Of a stretch of DNA of 64,000 bases, positions 1-12,587 are shown piece after piece (position 1 is the stretch's first letter; every line of letters begins with the position of its first letter). The DNA comes from Struthidea cinerea. Its lineage: Eukaryota > Chordata > Aves > Passeriformes > Corcoracidae. The position numbers and the translations under genes are program-made. The notes under the pieces are model-generated. The model was not told where the DNA came from, ran no database searches, and worked only from the letters and a program-made list of their open reading frames with translations. The stretch lies in assembly GCA_013397865.1 (NCBI GenBank), contig VZTI01002788.1:84041-148040 (forward strand), in the 5' to 3' direction.

Positions 1-1197
1 GTTTCTGTTACTGTTGGTTTTCTTATCTCATTGCTGTTTCCAGTAAATTCTTCTTACCTCTGCCCACGATCTTTGCCTTTTCTGGTTCCAGATGGAGGGG
101 GAGAGGGAGTGAGTGGCAGCGTGCTTTTAGTGTGAGTATTAAATTGGAGAACACCATTCCTAAACCATGACAGTCTACACTGACACCCCATGAGGGGCAC
201 AAAAGGTTGAGACAGCAACTGATCTGCCGAGAGCAGAAGCAAATTTGATCTGAGTATTTGTTTTGTTAGGTACAAAACCACTGGTCACAGTGTTGCTTGC
301 TCCATTTGTGTGGTGAGGTACCTATCCCTGGATATACTCCCATACATGGAATATGTATGCTCCTGAGATGACCTTCCTGAGAGCAGGAAGAGGGATCAGG
401 ATTGCTTTGTTGCTCTACTGTGGAATATCAGCTTAAGACATGATAAAACCAAGTGCAATGAGGGTAATTTGGGATGTGTATTCAGTGCTGCTCTCCTGCC
501 CTTACCTCAGAGTCCATTAATAATCATACCCAGTCTGTGGGTAAAACAGGGAAGGATGAGTTTCCCCAGCTTTTCACCCCCTTTTCCTCCTTCAGGCCTG
601 TTGAAAGAGCTTTTGAGGATTTGGAATTTCCCCTGGATATTAAGGAAAACGTGTTCTTATTGCTAGGTGTGCCAGGTCTTCACAGTGCAGTTCACATCAC
701 ATTCAGAGTTAGAAAAGAGATTTTTAGGAGGGCTTTTCAGAGATCTGCTCCCTGAAAGTCAGCCACTTTGCCAGCTAAGATGGTAGCCTTCAAGCACACC
801 TTCCCCAAGTCTCAGTGTAGAACACAGTGTCTGGTTGTTCATCACAGAATCCCATGGCAAGCCGTGTTAACACAAACATATCACTTGAGCCCAAGCTTGC
901 TCTTTGAGTTCCCTTCTGGAACTTGTGAGTGAAACAGGCAGGAAATCTTTTCCGAGACCATTTGCCTTCTTGCTGGGATGTTTCTTCATGACAACAATGT
1001 GATTTACATGGGATGAGCCTTCAGCTCTGAGATAGAGCCAGATAATTTAGAATGGAGCAGTGCAAAACCCCAGGCAAATGTACATCATGCTATAGACCAG
1101 TGTATGATTAGAGGAGCTAGATACCTAAATTTCAGTGGGTTGCAGTATTTTCTCCACCTTAAGCATATACTGGAATAGATGTATTTAGGATGTTATT
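1..1197. other. Unique non-coding DNA, nothing recognised
   Basis: AT-rich sequence without a recognisable repeat, RNA gene or splice-bounded coding frame. Short open frames at 469-755 resemble no family I know and carry no initiation or splice context that supports them. Confidence 0.6.
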
Positions 1198-1199
1198 GT

Positions 1200-1258
1200 T
1201 GAATCACAAGTAATTGAGGTTGGAAATCTCTAACATCATTTAGTCAAACCACTATCTT
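1200..1258 (-). repeat. Ancient decayed CR1 3' tip
   Basis: The plus strand reads like the reverse complement of an avian CR1 3' end: an AATCAC motif, then TTGAGGTTGGAAA, then ATCATTTAGTCAAACC. Modern copies have GGTTGGAAGGGACC...ATCATCTAGTCCAACC at the same spacing. It is heavily mutated and only about 60 bp survive, so it is probably an old insertion. Chance similarity cannot be fully excluded. Confidence 0.5.
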
Positions 1259-2914
1259 CTTTTCCACTGTCCTATGTCTTAAATTTTCAGTTAACCTAAT
1301 TTTATTCCGAAATTTTCAATTACTTGTTAAAGAATACAGAATACTGTATTTAGTATTTAGATTTCACCAGTTGCTCTGATTATTACTAGTGATACTTACT
1401 ACTAATGTGAGCATTATTTTAAGTTATTGGCCTTGTTTGAGATGTTGCTGTGTCTTGGATAAACACATGGAAAGAGTCAACTCTCTAGAAGGAGAGATTA
1501 GACTCTGAGGAGGACACCATAAATCAGGATGAATGAACTTAGGCAACAGTTCATAATATACCCATGGCATTGAAAAAAATTTCTGGTTCCTATTTCAGAG
1601 ACTTATCCCAGAGAATATTCTATTCAATTCTAATTCAATCTCATCTCAATTAATCTAATCACTGTGTAGTAAGTTTCAAATTACACTTTTTCCTGATCTT
1701 TGGCAATAAGTAATTAGCTCAGTATAAGCATTTAACATTTTCTCCTGACAATTAATAAATACCAATGCAGCTATTCACTCCAGTCAGCAGCACCTTGACC
1801 GTCTTCCCCTACAAATAAATGGTGACAGCAGGAAATAACATAAAGCTTTTTTTTTTTTTTTCCTTGGCACTTGCAGTTTCTCCTTTGCCTTATCCATCAA
1901 CAATTTTGCTGGTATTTGTAGTGTGCCTTATTGTGACATCTTTGCTTGGTTCCACATGTTTAATACATCAGTTCCTCCAACATTTGAGCAGACTTTATAG
2001 AGATCTATTCGCAGACTGATATATGTGCACTATTAATTGTATATATTATATATAGTATATGAAGCGAGAGAGAGAAAGAGAGAATCTGATTACTCTAGGG
2101 CATCGGCTGCTTTCAACCAATAATAATTTAACATCTCTATTAACTACCTTTTGATGTTCTCTGTAGAGGGTACATACTGTTTTATATACAGGATGCATAA
2201 TAAATTCCTATGAGATTATGCTGCAATTGAGTAGAAAGTCTATAATGCATAAGTGATGGAGCTGAAAAGCAGCTAGGAAGGATTTTCCTTTCAAAATAAG
2301 GTCACATATTTACATCTCATAGAGCAATATGATGGGTGCTGAAGAGCAAGAGGCACCGAGTTGCACTTTTTGGTGTGCTAAGCCTTTCGGTACATTCACT
2401 GCTGCTGGAAAATGAGGTGATATGTGACAAGAGGAAGATGAAGAAGAAAAACCCTCAGCCTTCTGGACCTCCAGAAAGGATTTGGTGTTACTCTCTTCAG
2501 AATATAGAAAGTCAAGGATAGAATTAATCTCAGCTATCATTAGTTAATGGGGCATCTCTTCTCAACTAGGCTAGCACTTTCAGCCAGCTTTTTTAGGCGG
2601 CATTGTTGAACCCTTAGAGGTGCTCGCCTTCGTTGCAGGTGATGCCAGAGGGAGGCAAGGGGACTACCACAGACTGCATGCCTACCTCTTGCAAGCCATA
2701 GTTTGGCAGTGGGTTATCCAGCTTACAGCCTGAAAGAAAGATATTCAAACCCTAGCTCTGGCTCTGATCCTCTGAGACTTTTGAATATATATTTTAAGTT
2801 GTTGTGGCAAAGAGAATTGCCACATAATACAAAGTAGCATGTCTGCCCCAGAAAAAAGGGGGCTTTTCTCCACACTGGTGCAGCACCACCCAGTTTTGCT
2901 CACTGCAATATAGG
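1259..2914. other. Unique non-coding DNA with short simple repeats
   Basis: No gene or dispersed repeat recognised. It contains a T run at about 1847-1861 and a TA-rich stretch passing into a GA-rich stretch at about 2035-2085. A 61-codon plus frame at 2336-2521 opens with GTG, not ATG, and is not supported as a gene. Confidence 0.6.
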
Positions 2915-3054
2915 TGTCTTGGTTTGAGACAACTTTAGGGGGCAGCGCTCTAGAAGGAATATCTCCTCCACAGAAGGAAGGTTTCAGCACTCCTTCCCCC
3001 ACCGATACGAAAGGAATTTCTTGAAGGAAAGTGGGAAGAACTATTTAGTTAACA

Positions 3055-3060
3055 AATAAA
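3055..3060 (+). promoter_or_regulatory. AATAAA polyadenylation signal in the LTR
   Basis: A canonical hexamer about 140 bp into the 676-bp LTR, on the element's sense strand. It could serve as a polyadenylation signal, but its position near the 5' end of the LTR is unusual, so function is uncertain. Confidence 0.3.
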
Positions 3061-3297
3061 GTGCCAGCAGGGCATGCGGAAAAAATGAATAACTTAAAAT
3101 ATTGTTACAAACAAATAACTGTTAAAATATTAAATGTCCTCACTGCAGAGAAAGCTGGTGGATTTAGGGTTCCCTCTGCAGCTGGCTCAGCCCCTTCCAA
3201 GGTCCAAGTCTGGGATGCAGCATCCCCGCAGCCTCCCTGCTGGTCCATGGGGTTCAATGATCTGGTTCTCAGATCACAGATAGACTGAACAGCTCCA

Positions 3298-3322
3298 GAA
3301 GAAGAAGAAGAAGAAGAAGAAG
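3298..3322 (+). repeat. (GAA)n microsatellite inside the LTR
   Basis: About eight GAA units. The second LTR of this family in the window (62086-62697) has no such run, so the expansion arose in this copy or its subfamily. Confidence 0.85.
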
Positions 3323-3633
3323 CAGTTCCAGAGGATTTCAGTATGCAGTCCTGGGAAAATTTCCTGCCTCAGCTAACAGGCTAGCTAAAAGCAGGAAGGT
3401 GGTCCCTTGGGTCTGCAGCAGGGAGAACACGGGGGGAGCGTGTGAGTCCTTGAACACAAACCGTGCTGAAGAATTTGCCTGGCTTTTCTGCCTTGCTCTC
3501 CTGGACCCATCTTAAAGCTATAGGAGCCATTTCTGGGCATAAAGCAGATGATAGGGATATACAGAATTGCCATAAAGTCACCCCAAGACAATAGAAAAGA
3601 CATTAAACTGTTAGAAAACTGTTAGGAAGCTTT

Positions 3634-4079
3634 CAAAGGAGGGACAGAAGATGTTGAAGGGTCTGGAGTGGAAGCTGTATGAGGAGCAGCTGAGGTCCCT
3701 TGCTCTGTTCAGCCTGGAGGAGACTGAGAGGAGACCTCATTGCAGTTGCAGCTTCCTCGTGAGGGGAAGAGAAGGGGCAGGCACTGATCTCTGTTCTGTG
3801 GTGACCAGTTGTCACACAACTTCAACACAATGAAGTTGTGTCAGGGGAGGTTTAAGTTGGATATCAGGAAAAGGTTCTTTACCCAGAGGGTGGTTGGGCA
3901 CTGGAACAGGCTCCCCAGGAATTTGGTCTTAGCACCAACCTGACAGAGTTCAAGGAGTGCTTGGATAACAGTTACAGGCACAGAGTGTGGCTCTTGGGGT
4001 GTCATTTTCAGGGTCAGGAGTTGGACTCAATGATCCTTGTGGGTCCCTTCCAGCTCAGCTTATTCTGTGATTCTGTGAC
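3634..4079 (+). mobile_element. CR1 LINE, 5'-truncated, CR1-X-like tail
   Basis: The sequence runs through the end of CR1 ORF2 and the 3' UTR. Recognisable landmarks are GAAGGGTCTGGAGTGGAAG, CAGCCTGGAGGAGACTGAGA, the TTGGATATCAGGAAAAGGTT block encoding LDIRKRFF, and GGGCACTGGAACAGGCTCCC. It closes with the tail TGATCCTTGTGGGTCCCTTC and TTCTGTGATTCTGTGA. It is 5'-truncated, as almost all CR1 copies are, and its ORF remnant has stops. The CACAACTTCAACACAATGAA stretch near 3815-3835 is locally rearranged relative to the related copy at 63124-63639. The tail matches that of the SINE at 50896-51045. Confidence 0.93.
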
Positions 4080-7000
4080 ATGACAGAGCAGGGACTTCAG
4101 ATAGATTTTATCAGCTCCAGAAAGGTGATGCACTGAATCATGTATGTGGGGAACTGTCACTCACTGTTGCAGATCCCATCCTGGGCCAGCCTGAAGTTCT
4201 GCCAAAGTCATATGTTTTCATAGTAAGTTGTGGTTTGGAAAAATCAGTGTTTTCCACTTCACCCGAACAGACTAAAAGAAATTCCAGCTATTTCAGCTGG
4301 CTAATTTTGCCCTGGAGTTCTTTGCTTGACTTCTATCAGTTTGAAAACAATCTTGTTTAGCCATTTGCATTGCTTAAATTTGGAAATGTGGTCACAAAGT
4401 ATTTGTTTTCCCAGAATAGCTTTGTATTAGAAAACAAATATTCTGATATTCTTAGATATAAATATAAATTACAAAAGTTATTTAACTTTATTCACAGAGT
4501 CCTGAAAGTTGTCGGTTAAAAGTAAGGCTTGGAGAACTGTCAATTTTAAAGCATTGTTTTCTGAAAATATCAGTTGGTCATGAATAGAGTCATCCATAAG
4601 AAAGGATGAATTCCAAATATAGAAAATCAGCCTGAAAGCCCAAATTGGGAAAATTGTGTCATAGCTAAAGACTATATGCTGAATTTTCAGCAAAAAAACA
4701 AACAAAGAAACAAAAGCCAAAACAAAACAAAAATCTGAAGCTGGGGCAGATGGTTCAAACAGTTTTCTTTTCTGGATGTAAGTTAATGCATTAGAATGTA
4801 TCTTAAAAAATAATTGCAGTTACACTCAGTTTTTGGAACATCAGTTTTTTAAAAATGATGTTTCTCTTATCTGGGGTAAGATTGCCTTTTCATGTATTCA
4901 TAGCTGTCACTCATTAAATAATAAATAAATTCTGGTTTGGTTTCACCCAGAACCATTGTTATGTCCTGTATGCCACAGTATTTTTATATATTGTCTGTGT
5001 GTTTACCAAAGAAACCAGACATGAGTCCGTGCCTGTTTGTGCTCACAGTTAGGCATACAAATACAGCATGGATACAAATGATGTCCATTTGGGAGCAGGA
5101 AAGAGGAATAACAATATCTTAAGGACCGCACTTTTTCTTTATATTCTACTCTTTACCAATTCTCTTATTAGGTGTATGTAAATTCTGTAGATTTTGGACT
5201 TAGGTAATCTATCTTATTTTCCTTGTCTTTACTCTAAAACTTCTGACTTTGAGTCAGTTTTATTCCTGCTTCTCATGCTTCCACTTCCCTGTCTTTCAAA
5301 GAATGAATGTCAGAGTCATTTGCAAATGAAGTTTGATAAAGTCTAGAAGACTTAAGTGCATGTGTTGCTAAAATACAGCTTGGAGGTTCTCCTAGCTGTC
5401 ACATATTCCTTTATGTGAGTTGCTGGATAGTAATTATGAACTCATGCTTCACATCATGAGTGTGATTGTTATGATTATTTGGAGAAGAGAAGAACGTGAA
5501 CAATTCCCTGAAGTGGCTGCCTGTGCAGGTGTGGTCCTGCTTTTCCACTGCATGTTTATTTCCTTCTCTTCTTCTGGTTCAGTTCCTTCATCTTCTACAC
5601 CTCAGAACATCTTTCTGAAGAAGAAAATATGCCTCTTTTCAATGACTGTGTCTTGCTGCTTTCAATGACTTTTTTTTCCTTTCTTTTGGGTACTTGCAGC
5701 TAAATCTATCTCACTTCAGCTTCTCTTACACCTGTAAAATTGTGTCATTCTTCTGCCAGTATGGATGCTGCCTGCTCTTTACCACTTTCTGCTGTAATGT
5801 TACAGCTCTTCTATCCCTGGTATCCTTTCAGGTCTTAGGTTACACCACCATTGCTCCTGCTCTCCGCCTCCAGGACTATTTCTCTGGTATCTGCTACAAT
5901 TGATGATCTCTCTTCTACTGCTGCTGTTTCCTTTTTTATTTCAGAACGAGAAGTGAATCTCACCTGAGCAAGGAGGGTTTCTCCTGTACTCCTGGGGATA
6001 CTGCTCAGTAACTGACATTTTCTCTCCTAAGGTTTGTCACTGTGATTGCTTGTGGTGCTGTTTCTTCAGCATGAGAAAGCACACCCTAGCAAGTGACATT
6101 TGCCTTTAACCTTTTATGACCCCTCTGCCTATTGCACCATACTCAGGATAAGGCAAGCTCACAGTTTTCATGCTGCCTCTGTGTTATGTTTAGATGATTA
6201 CAGTGGCTGACCATTCCTTCATTTGGAGAGATCCAAGGGACCATTGCTTTGAAAGAGCTCAGAGCAACCAGGTGTCATTTCAGTCTTTGGAACAGGGTGG
6301 AGTGAGAACCTGTTGTGTTGAGCGAGAATGTTGCACTGACTTATCCAGAAGGGAGATGCCATTTTCTCTAGCAAAATATTCTTCAAAGCTACAAATTAAT
6401 ATGAGGAATCGGGACCTGTTTACTAAAAGGGTTCTGTAAAATGACTGGGAATTGGCTTTGATGCCTGAGGATATCCCCTCTAATCATGTGTGAAATTCAG
6501 TGAGTGGGCTCATGGCTTATGTTTTTCTTTAGATGACAGCTTTCATGTTAAGCTAGCTCAGTTCTTCTCAACCTGTGATCCATGAAGTATTAGAAATCAA
6601 GACATAATCCAGGGAATGATTGCAGGAAATCTTCATAGCTTCTGATTTACTTTGCCTATTTAGAAGGTCAAATCTCCAAGTCAGATATCTTCATTCCTTA
6701 TCTGCATGACGACTTGCTTGAAGGATACGGAACTTTCTACTAAGACAAGTCAGATTCATCTACCTTGCTAAATTTATGTCTGAGAGATCCCTGATAGAGC
6801 TGGGACCAAAGTGGTCAGTCTATAAAGCGCACTGTGATTAGCTTGGCTGACGCGTTGGATGGATATGTGTAGACAGTTTCCATTTTGGCATTTACTTACT
6901 CTGAGCTAATCTCTCCAGAACGTCTGAAGCACTGCTCAAATACCAAGAGTGAAGTAATAGATGGTGATTGATAGTTTTCACTTTGCTTGCATGGTGCATC

Positions 7001-7512
7001 CAACTCCCCTCATTCACTGCCCATTTAGCTAAGTTGCCTTTCACATTTTAACAATTCAGCAGAGACTGAGGTTGAGCTCACACCATTACCAAGTTTGCAA
7101 CAAAAAAATGTCTTTGTTCTGAATTGTCAGAGGTTCTTTTCTATCTCCTATTGCTTCCTCACAATATCAGAGATGAGTTCAAATCTGTCAGCCTTGTTTT
7201 ATTTTGAAAGTAAATTTAAGATGCCTAAGGTATTTAAGAAAAGCCATGTAAAAAGGTACAAGAAAAGCCATAGCAAATTTGTACAGAGGCCATAAGGGGA
7301 TCTGTTTAGACACTTGGACTCCCTCAGTATAGGTATTCATGATCTCTTGGAAATAGAAGGGAGAAAGGAAAATGCTTTAGTCAGATTAGGATAATCAAGA
7401 CATTGCCAATATCTCAGGCTAGCAGAGTAAGAGTCAGAACTGTACATGTTTATGTGTAGCAAAGAAGCCTGAGGAGAAAGAAAAAAAGGCAGAAAAACCC
7501 ACAGCACTGATC
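4080..7512. other. Unique non-coding DNA
   Basis: AT-rich and without recognised repeats, apart from an A-rich stretch near 4690-4730. Open frames at 5420-5903 and 6194-6439 show no domain and no splice context I trust. The last 100 bp may be the 5' UTR of the candidate gene that starts at 7513. Confidence 0.5.
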
Positions 7513-7617
7513 ATGGGCAAATTTGTAATCATTCTGGCACTGTTAGTGATTACTGCCGTGCAGTCTTTTGGAATGGCTGCATCCCTTAGCAGAGAATACC
7601 ATATTAGCACCGTTAAG
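7513..7617 (+). CDS. Candidate first coding exon: signal peptide of a small secreted peptide
   Basis: The ATG has A at -3 and G at +4, a strong vertebrate initiation context. The 35 codons encode a textbook signal peptide: basic n-region MGK, hydrophobic core FVIILALLVITAV, then a small-residue c-region QSFGMAAS, with likely cleavage around residues 20-24. The mature part begins SLSREYHISTVK. The frame ends exactly at AAG|GTAAGC, a near-perfect 5' splice site in phase 0. Reading through instead gives a 48-codon frame ending at TGA 7657. I do not recognise the peptide. No TATA box is evident upstream. The combination of start context, signal peptide and donor is suggestive, but chance remains possible. 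Confidence 0.33.
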
Positions 7618-7792
7618 GTAAGCCCTTCTGACAAGTGCTTTTGCAGAAATATCTGAATAAACAAATAGTGCATTAGTTGGAACTGCTTTATTCAGTCTTA
7701 CTATGCCTCTCAAATACACGTATCTTGACAAGCCCAAGCAAATTCACAAAAAATCACCCTTTATTTTTTTTCTCTTGTGGCTGGCATTACAG

Positions 7793-7936
7793 CCCTGTAT
7801 ATCTATGCCAGTCCAGTGGCTAACAGATCCCGTAAAGGAAACTCCTTATTTCTTTCTAAAGTCTGCTTTTTCAACCACATCCATGCCCAGCATGTCAGAC
7901 TGGGCATCTTGTAGTAGTGCAGTAATGAGAAAATGA
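7793..7936 (+). CDS. Candidate second (terminal) exon of the same small secreted peptide
   Basis: A strong acceptor precedes it: a T-rich tract at about 7757-7790 ending CATTACAG at 7792. The frame that is open after the acceptor is phase 0, matching the donor at 7617/7618, with a 175-bp intron. It encodes 47 residues beginning PCISMPVQWLTDP and containing two cysteines (exon residues 2 and 40), then stops at TGA. Joined to exon 1 this gives 82 residues, about 60 after signal cleavage. No AATAAA lies in the next 200 bp. No known family is recognised, and the second cysteine could pair with the first. It could also be an internal exon, or not a gene at all. Confidence 0.28.
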   Translation, partial: PCISMPVQWLTDPVKETPYFFLKSAFSTTSMPSMSDWASCSSAVMRK

Positions 7937-8173
7937 TGGAAACCTTTCTCCTAATATTGCCATTGGTATGAGTTAAATGTAAGTCAATCCATAAAGTGAA
8001 CCATTTAAAAAAGCAGTAAGCAAAACAAGAAATGCAACAGACAAACAGTGTCTTCTGCAGAAAGCCCAGTTTAAATCAAAACAGTGCAGCCACAGTTCAA
8101 GTAACCTTTCCCTTAAACACTTGGCTCTATACACAGTAGTCAGATAATGGTTTTCTGGATATGAGTCTGGACC
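7937..8173. other. Unique non-coding DNA downstream of the candidate gene
   Basis: Nothing recognised. Only a weak CATAAA variant near 7990 could act as a polyadenylation signal for the candidate transcript. Confidence 0.4.
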
Positions 8174-8411
8174 ATAGGATCATAGAACTTTTTGGGTTGG
8201 AAGGGACTTTGAAGTTCATCTAGTTCCAACTCCCTGCCATGGGCAGGGACAGCTGGCACTAGACCAGGTTGCTCAGAGCCTCATCTGACTCGGCCTTGAG
8301 CACTTCCCGGGATGGAGCATCCACAGCTTCTCTGAGCAACCTGTTCCAGAGCCTCACCACCCTCGCAGTCAAGAATTTCTTCCTAATGTCTAATCTAGAC
8401 ATTATTTCCAC
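8174..8411 (-). mobile_element. CR1 LINE 3' fragment
   Basis: It is inverted: the plus strand starts at the element's 3' tail (ATAGGATCATAGAAC, GGGTTGGAAGGGACTTTGAA) and runs back through GGGCAGGGACAGCTGGCACT into the end of ORF2. On the minus strand the ORF2 C-terminus is still open and readable: SRLDIRKKFLTARVV, then WNRL, then a stop after ALSNLV (minus frame 8447 to 8259). The tail type with the GCCATGGGCAGGGACA block is typical of the CR1-B/C/F group. About 240 bp remain, 5'-truncated. Confidence 0.93.
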
Positions 8412-9971
8412 AGAAGAGTTGTTTGGTTTCCTTACAGAACAATCCATTTCTCTTCCGCTTACATCTTCTTGTTTATGAAGAAATGGGGAGAATTTCGTAC
8501 AAATAATTTTTGCATTGTTTTCTATTTTTTGGTCATAGCCCCTGATACAACTGAGCTCAGGATTCAGCAGAGGTCTCTAGTTGGTACAAGCCTACAAAAG
8601 GCAGCAGTTATGCAGGGAATTCAACTGAAACAACTGAAACCCTGCTTGAAAGTGTCTACTTTCCCTAAGTGATTGGCATTTTTTGCTACCAAACACAAGA
8701 ATCAAATTTCCTTTTTTTTTCCCCCCCTAGGGAGCTCCTTTCCATTTAAAATATTATCTGGATTAACAACTCACCTCTGCCACATGCACAGTCACCTCCC
8801 CCCATGCCTTTATGACAGCTTTGCTCCCAGGTTTCACCTTTAAATGCTTACTTGCAGCAAAGCTTCTGAATGACCTGTGAACCATACCGAAAGTCTCTGA
8901 AGCCCTGGGGCAAAAGGGTTAACTACAGATGACAAAGTGCAACTGCCACTGCTATAACTAACCCTTCATGCCATTTTTTCTAATAGGCTTTTGCACTTTC
9001 AAATTGCTCCAGTCTCAACCTGAAAGAAACAGCTACTGATCCTGGGGCAAGAGCAAGTCAAAAATAAATGACAACTTGATTTAGCTGGGATGACCTGTCA
9101 CAAACAGACTGGTGATTTGTTGCTTTCTGCAGTTGTTTAGTATACTGCAGCCCAGCCAGGTACAGTCATTTGTATGGGAATGGCTGGCAGCATTTGCTTG
9201 CCTTTCTGATGAGGCTCTTCAGAAAGGTTTCTGAGTTTGCAATCTGTATTTATAGCATCCTCTGCACTGCTGTGAGTGCTGGCTTTTCCACCTGGCAAAA
9301 GCTCTGTGCCACAGGTTTTGAGACATGAAGCCTTCTGTGGTATTCCTTCATGCTGAGCATAGCAGGGCACCCATTTCCATCTCCTTACTAGCACCTCTCA
9401 GTTAAATAGTTTGTTTGTGCCCTATGCACATCCAGCTTCCTTCTGCTCCACTCATTCATCCCTCACAACCCCAGGCCACAGAAACATGGAGATAAGAGGA
9501 TTGGATTGAACCAATATTCAGCTTGGCCAGTGCATTGTCTCAGCAAGTCACCAAAAAACATTCACTCTCCCAACTTGTATAAAACTTATTCAAAAGTCTC
9601 CTAATCTCCAACATTTTGAGGGAATTTCTTATCCACAGATATGGCCTTTAGTTGAAAGCTTATTTAGCGAATACTTTTTATCATTAGCCTAACTCTTTCA
9701 ATCTGTGTTATCTTTTTTGCTTTTGCAGCAACTCCAGTGATGGAAACCACAGGCTCATCAGATGTGATTAAAAGGACACAACCTGCTAGCATGCCCATGT
9801 CTTGCCACCTATCTGTCACTCATCAGTTCACCCTAATGTGGTGTTGGCTCTCCATTTATTAAACAGTTCCGAAGAGAGGCAAAAACAAAAAAGGGTCCTT
9901 GTAATTTCAGTAAATGTCTAAGTACACAAGATTTGCATTCAAAATATTTGTCATCCCAGGGCATAACGTCT

Positions 9972-10068
9972 TTCATCGTCTCAAAATTTATTAGCTAGTC
10001 TTCCCATTTTCCTATCATCATTCACCATCTCAAAATTTACTATCTAGCCATCCCATTTCCCTATTTAT
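9972..10068 (+). repeat. Old 49-bp tandem duplication, two diverged copies
   Basis: TCTCAAAATTTA occurs at 9979 and again 49 bp later at 10028. Each is followed by a matching TAGC/TTCCCATTTTCC or TAGC/ATCCCATTTCCC block. The copies differ at several positions, so the duplication is not recent. Confidence 0.75.
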
Positions 10069-12557
10069 TTGTCTCTATGGTTTCTGGTTACACTGATCTC
10101 CACATTCATAACAGAGGTCCATACTTCAGATGCAACTTTCTGTTTCAGTAGAATCAAGGAAAAACTGAGTTACCAGGTGGGAAACTTTGAGTTTTCTGTT
10201 GCAACTAAAATGGGCTGAACTACATTATTAAGGGACACAAACAACATTTAGCTTGTTGACCAACCCTTAAAATTCCATTAATCTTAATATGGAGGATGAT
10301 TTTGATATGAATCTCTGATGTTTTTCTGTGTTTACATCTAAGTGAAAGAACTTGAGAATGTTACGTGCTCCTGTAATGTTGAATCACTCACATTTAGAAA
10401 AGGCCTAGCAGTTCATGGACACTCCTCAAGGTTGATTCATCACCTGTGGTAAACAGGCTTTTAAATTAAAGTCCTTGACTGTCTAAATGTAACCGTGATG
10501 AAACCGTGTTTACATCATTAACTAGAGACCTCACAGGTGCAATTTCTTTACTTTGTTGTTAAGTGTAAAAATGCCCCAAGCCCAACTTTCTTTCTTTGAT
10601 TATTTTCCACAGACATTAACAAATATGTGGAAGAAGTGTGATAGGTAAACATGGCTAGAAACAAGGGCTTGTAGTATATTTAAATGTTATATAATTTTCT
10701 TACATTGAAACATCTGTGTCAGGAACTGGCTTTTACTTCCTTTACTATAATTCCTGGTGCACTGCACCCTTAACCCGTGACTATAGTTTCTATTCATTAC
10801 TATGCTACAAATAATAATTTGTAATAAAAGTAAACAATATATTTTTAGGCAGGAGACAAATATAACCAGCAGCAAAATTGTGCAATGCCAAAATGGCATT
10901 AGGAACCAGTCATCTGAAAAATAAATCTGTTTGAAGAGATCATATTATGATGCTGTGACTTTACTGATTAGAAATTCTATAGGCCAGAAACATTATTTTG
11001 TTCAAGCTACCAATAATAATTAGTGATATAGAAGTCTAATTATTTGTTGCTCTTTCCTTCAGAAATTCCATTTCAATCATTCAGAAAGTCTTTGTTTATT
11101 TATTGCTAACTAGCGTAAAAATCCCAATTTATACCATGAAATTAAAAAGTGGTTTTGGTAGGAGCTGCCTTCATGCTGCAACTCATATCAAGGAGGGGAA
11201 AAGAAAGAAGGAACATAGTGCTGCTGTTTGTTAATTAATAATAAAGCAACCAAGCATTGCAGAACACTAAACCCACTCCACTACAGCCGAGATGTAAGTC
11301 TCCTTTTTTTTCTTACTATCTATATTTCAGTCATTTCTAAAAGCCCATGACTGGTTTCAGGGTAACATTGTGCAGATACAGAATTGATGCATGTCCTTGA
11401 AGAATGCCAGTCTGAATATAATCAACCAGAGAGAGAACTGAGCCAGTGAAGCAGCTTGTCCATTAGCACACAAAAATAAAAGTAAGGAAATAAATCTGTC
11501 TCCTTTCTTTTAGTCTAGTATGCAAGTCAGTGGATCCCATGCCTGCCACCTATGTAAAAATCTGAATTAATTTTTTGACTCACATAATTCCTCTGCTTCT
11601 CAAATGCTACTGATTGTGCTAGAATTAACACTTCTTAAAGGAATTCACAACTCTATTATTGATTTAGCTTTTTGTTCTAAGCCCCTTACTCTTAGTAATA
11701 TTCAGTTTTTAAATATTAGAAAATATTAAAACTATCTGAAGCCAACAATACAGATGAGCAGAACTACAGGCAGTGTATGACCTCCTTGGTTTTAGTCATA
11801 ATAATATAAAATAAGGTGACTGCTTTTCAAGATGGGGAAATTTGTCAGAACTGAGAAATGGGTTACAAAATGTCTGTGGGCTATCGTCAGAAAGCATGCT
11901 CTAAGACAAACCATCTTTTGCCTCCTGTTCAATAAGATAATCTTGTACTAGCAGCTGTTATATACCCTTTAAGATTGCTAGACATTTTTGTTAAGACAGC
12001 TGATAATGAGTTAAAAAAAACCCAAAAAACAGATCTATTCTTTCTTCATGCTAATAATTTTTTAAATTTTCTGTTTTGAAATTGTGTTTATTTGACACTG
12101 AAACTCCATTCTCACTGTGGTTCACATAGGTAAATGACCTGAAAACTTCCTTGAAATGTAATTATTAAGTATACATAAATGAAGTAAGATTTTTTCTTCT
12201 GTAGTAGGTTGTCCATTTCTGAGTAATATTCAAGGAAAAGCTTAAGTTTTGAACCTGATCAGTTTTCTTTGTCATTAATTATCCATATAATCACTTACTT
12301 CACAAAAGTCATGAAGCTGTGGCACATGCATTTTACATCTCTTAATTATGCTACACTGTTCTTTAATTAACCCTCAGAATTTTGTTTAAGTTATTAAGAG
12401 AGTTTTTTGCTTTGGTTGATTTAGTTTCTCTCTTCGTCTGAAAATCCCATGGCTCTTTGCCTGGTTTTCTGAATTTTATGACTATTTTTGGAAATTCTTT
12501 TTGGTTTGATCTGACTCTTTGCAAACCTCTGAATTTTTTCAAGGTCCTGAAACACTT

Positions 12558-12587
12558 CCCCCCCCCCAACCCAGGACAAAAAAAAAA

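Larger units (their letters stand above)
2915..3590 (+). mobile_element. Solo LTR of an avian ERVL-type endogenous retrovirus
   Basis: It begins TGTCTTGGTTTGAGACAA and ends AAAGTCACCCCAAGACA, so it has the TG...CA ends of an LTR and the TGTCTTGG / CCAAGACA inverted terminus common in bird genomes. Five-base flanks are ATAGG before and ATAGA after, a 5-bp target duplication with one mismatch, as expected of ERVL integrases. A plus-strand AATAAA lies at 3055-3060, and a (GAA)n run at 3298-3322 sits inside. No gag, pol or env follows, so this is a solo LTR left by recombination. The element at 62086-62697 belongs to the same family. I recognise the family from bird genomes but will not assign a library name. 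The open frames inside it are chance. Confidence 0.88.

Noticed and set aside
2336..2521. 61-codon frame with a signal-like hydrophobic start
   Set aside because: It opens with GTG. The in-frame ATG evidence needed for a vertebrate gene is absent and no splice sites frame it.
2610..2640. U6 snRNA-like start (GTGCTCGCCTTCG)
   Set aside because: Only about a dozen bases resemble U6. The rest of the RNA and the terminal T run are absent.
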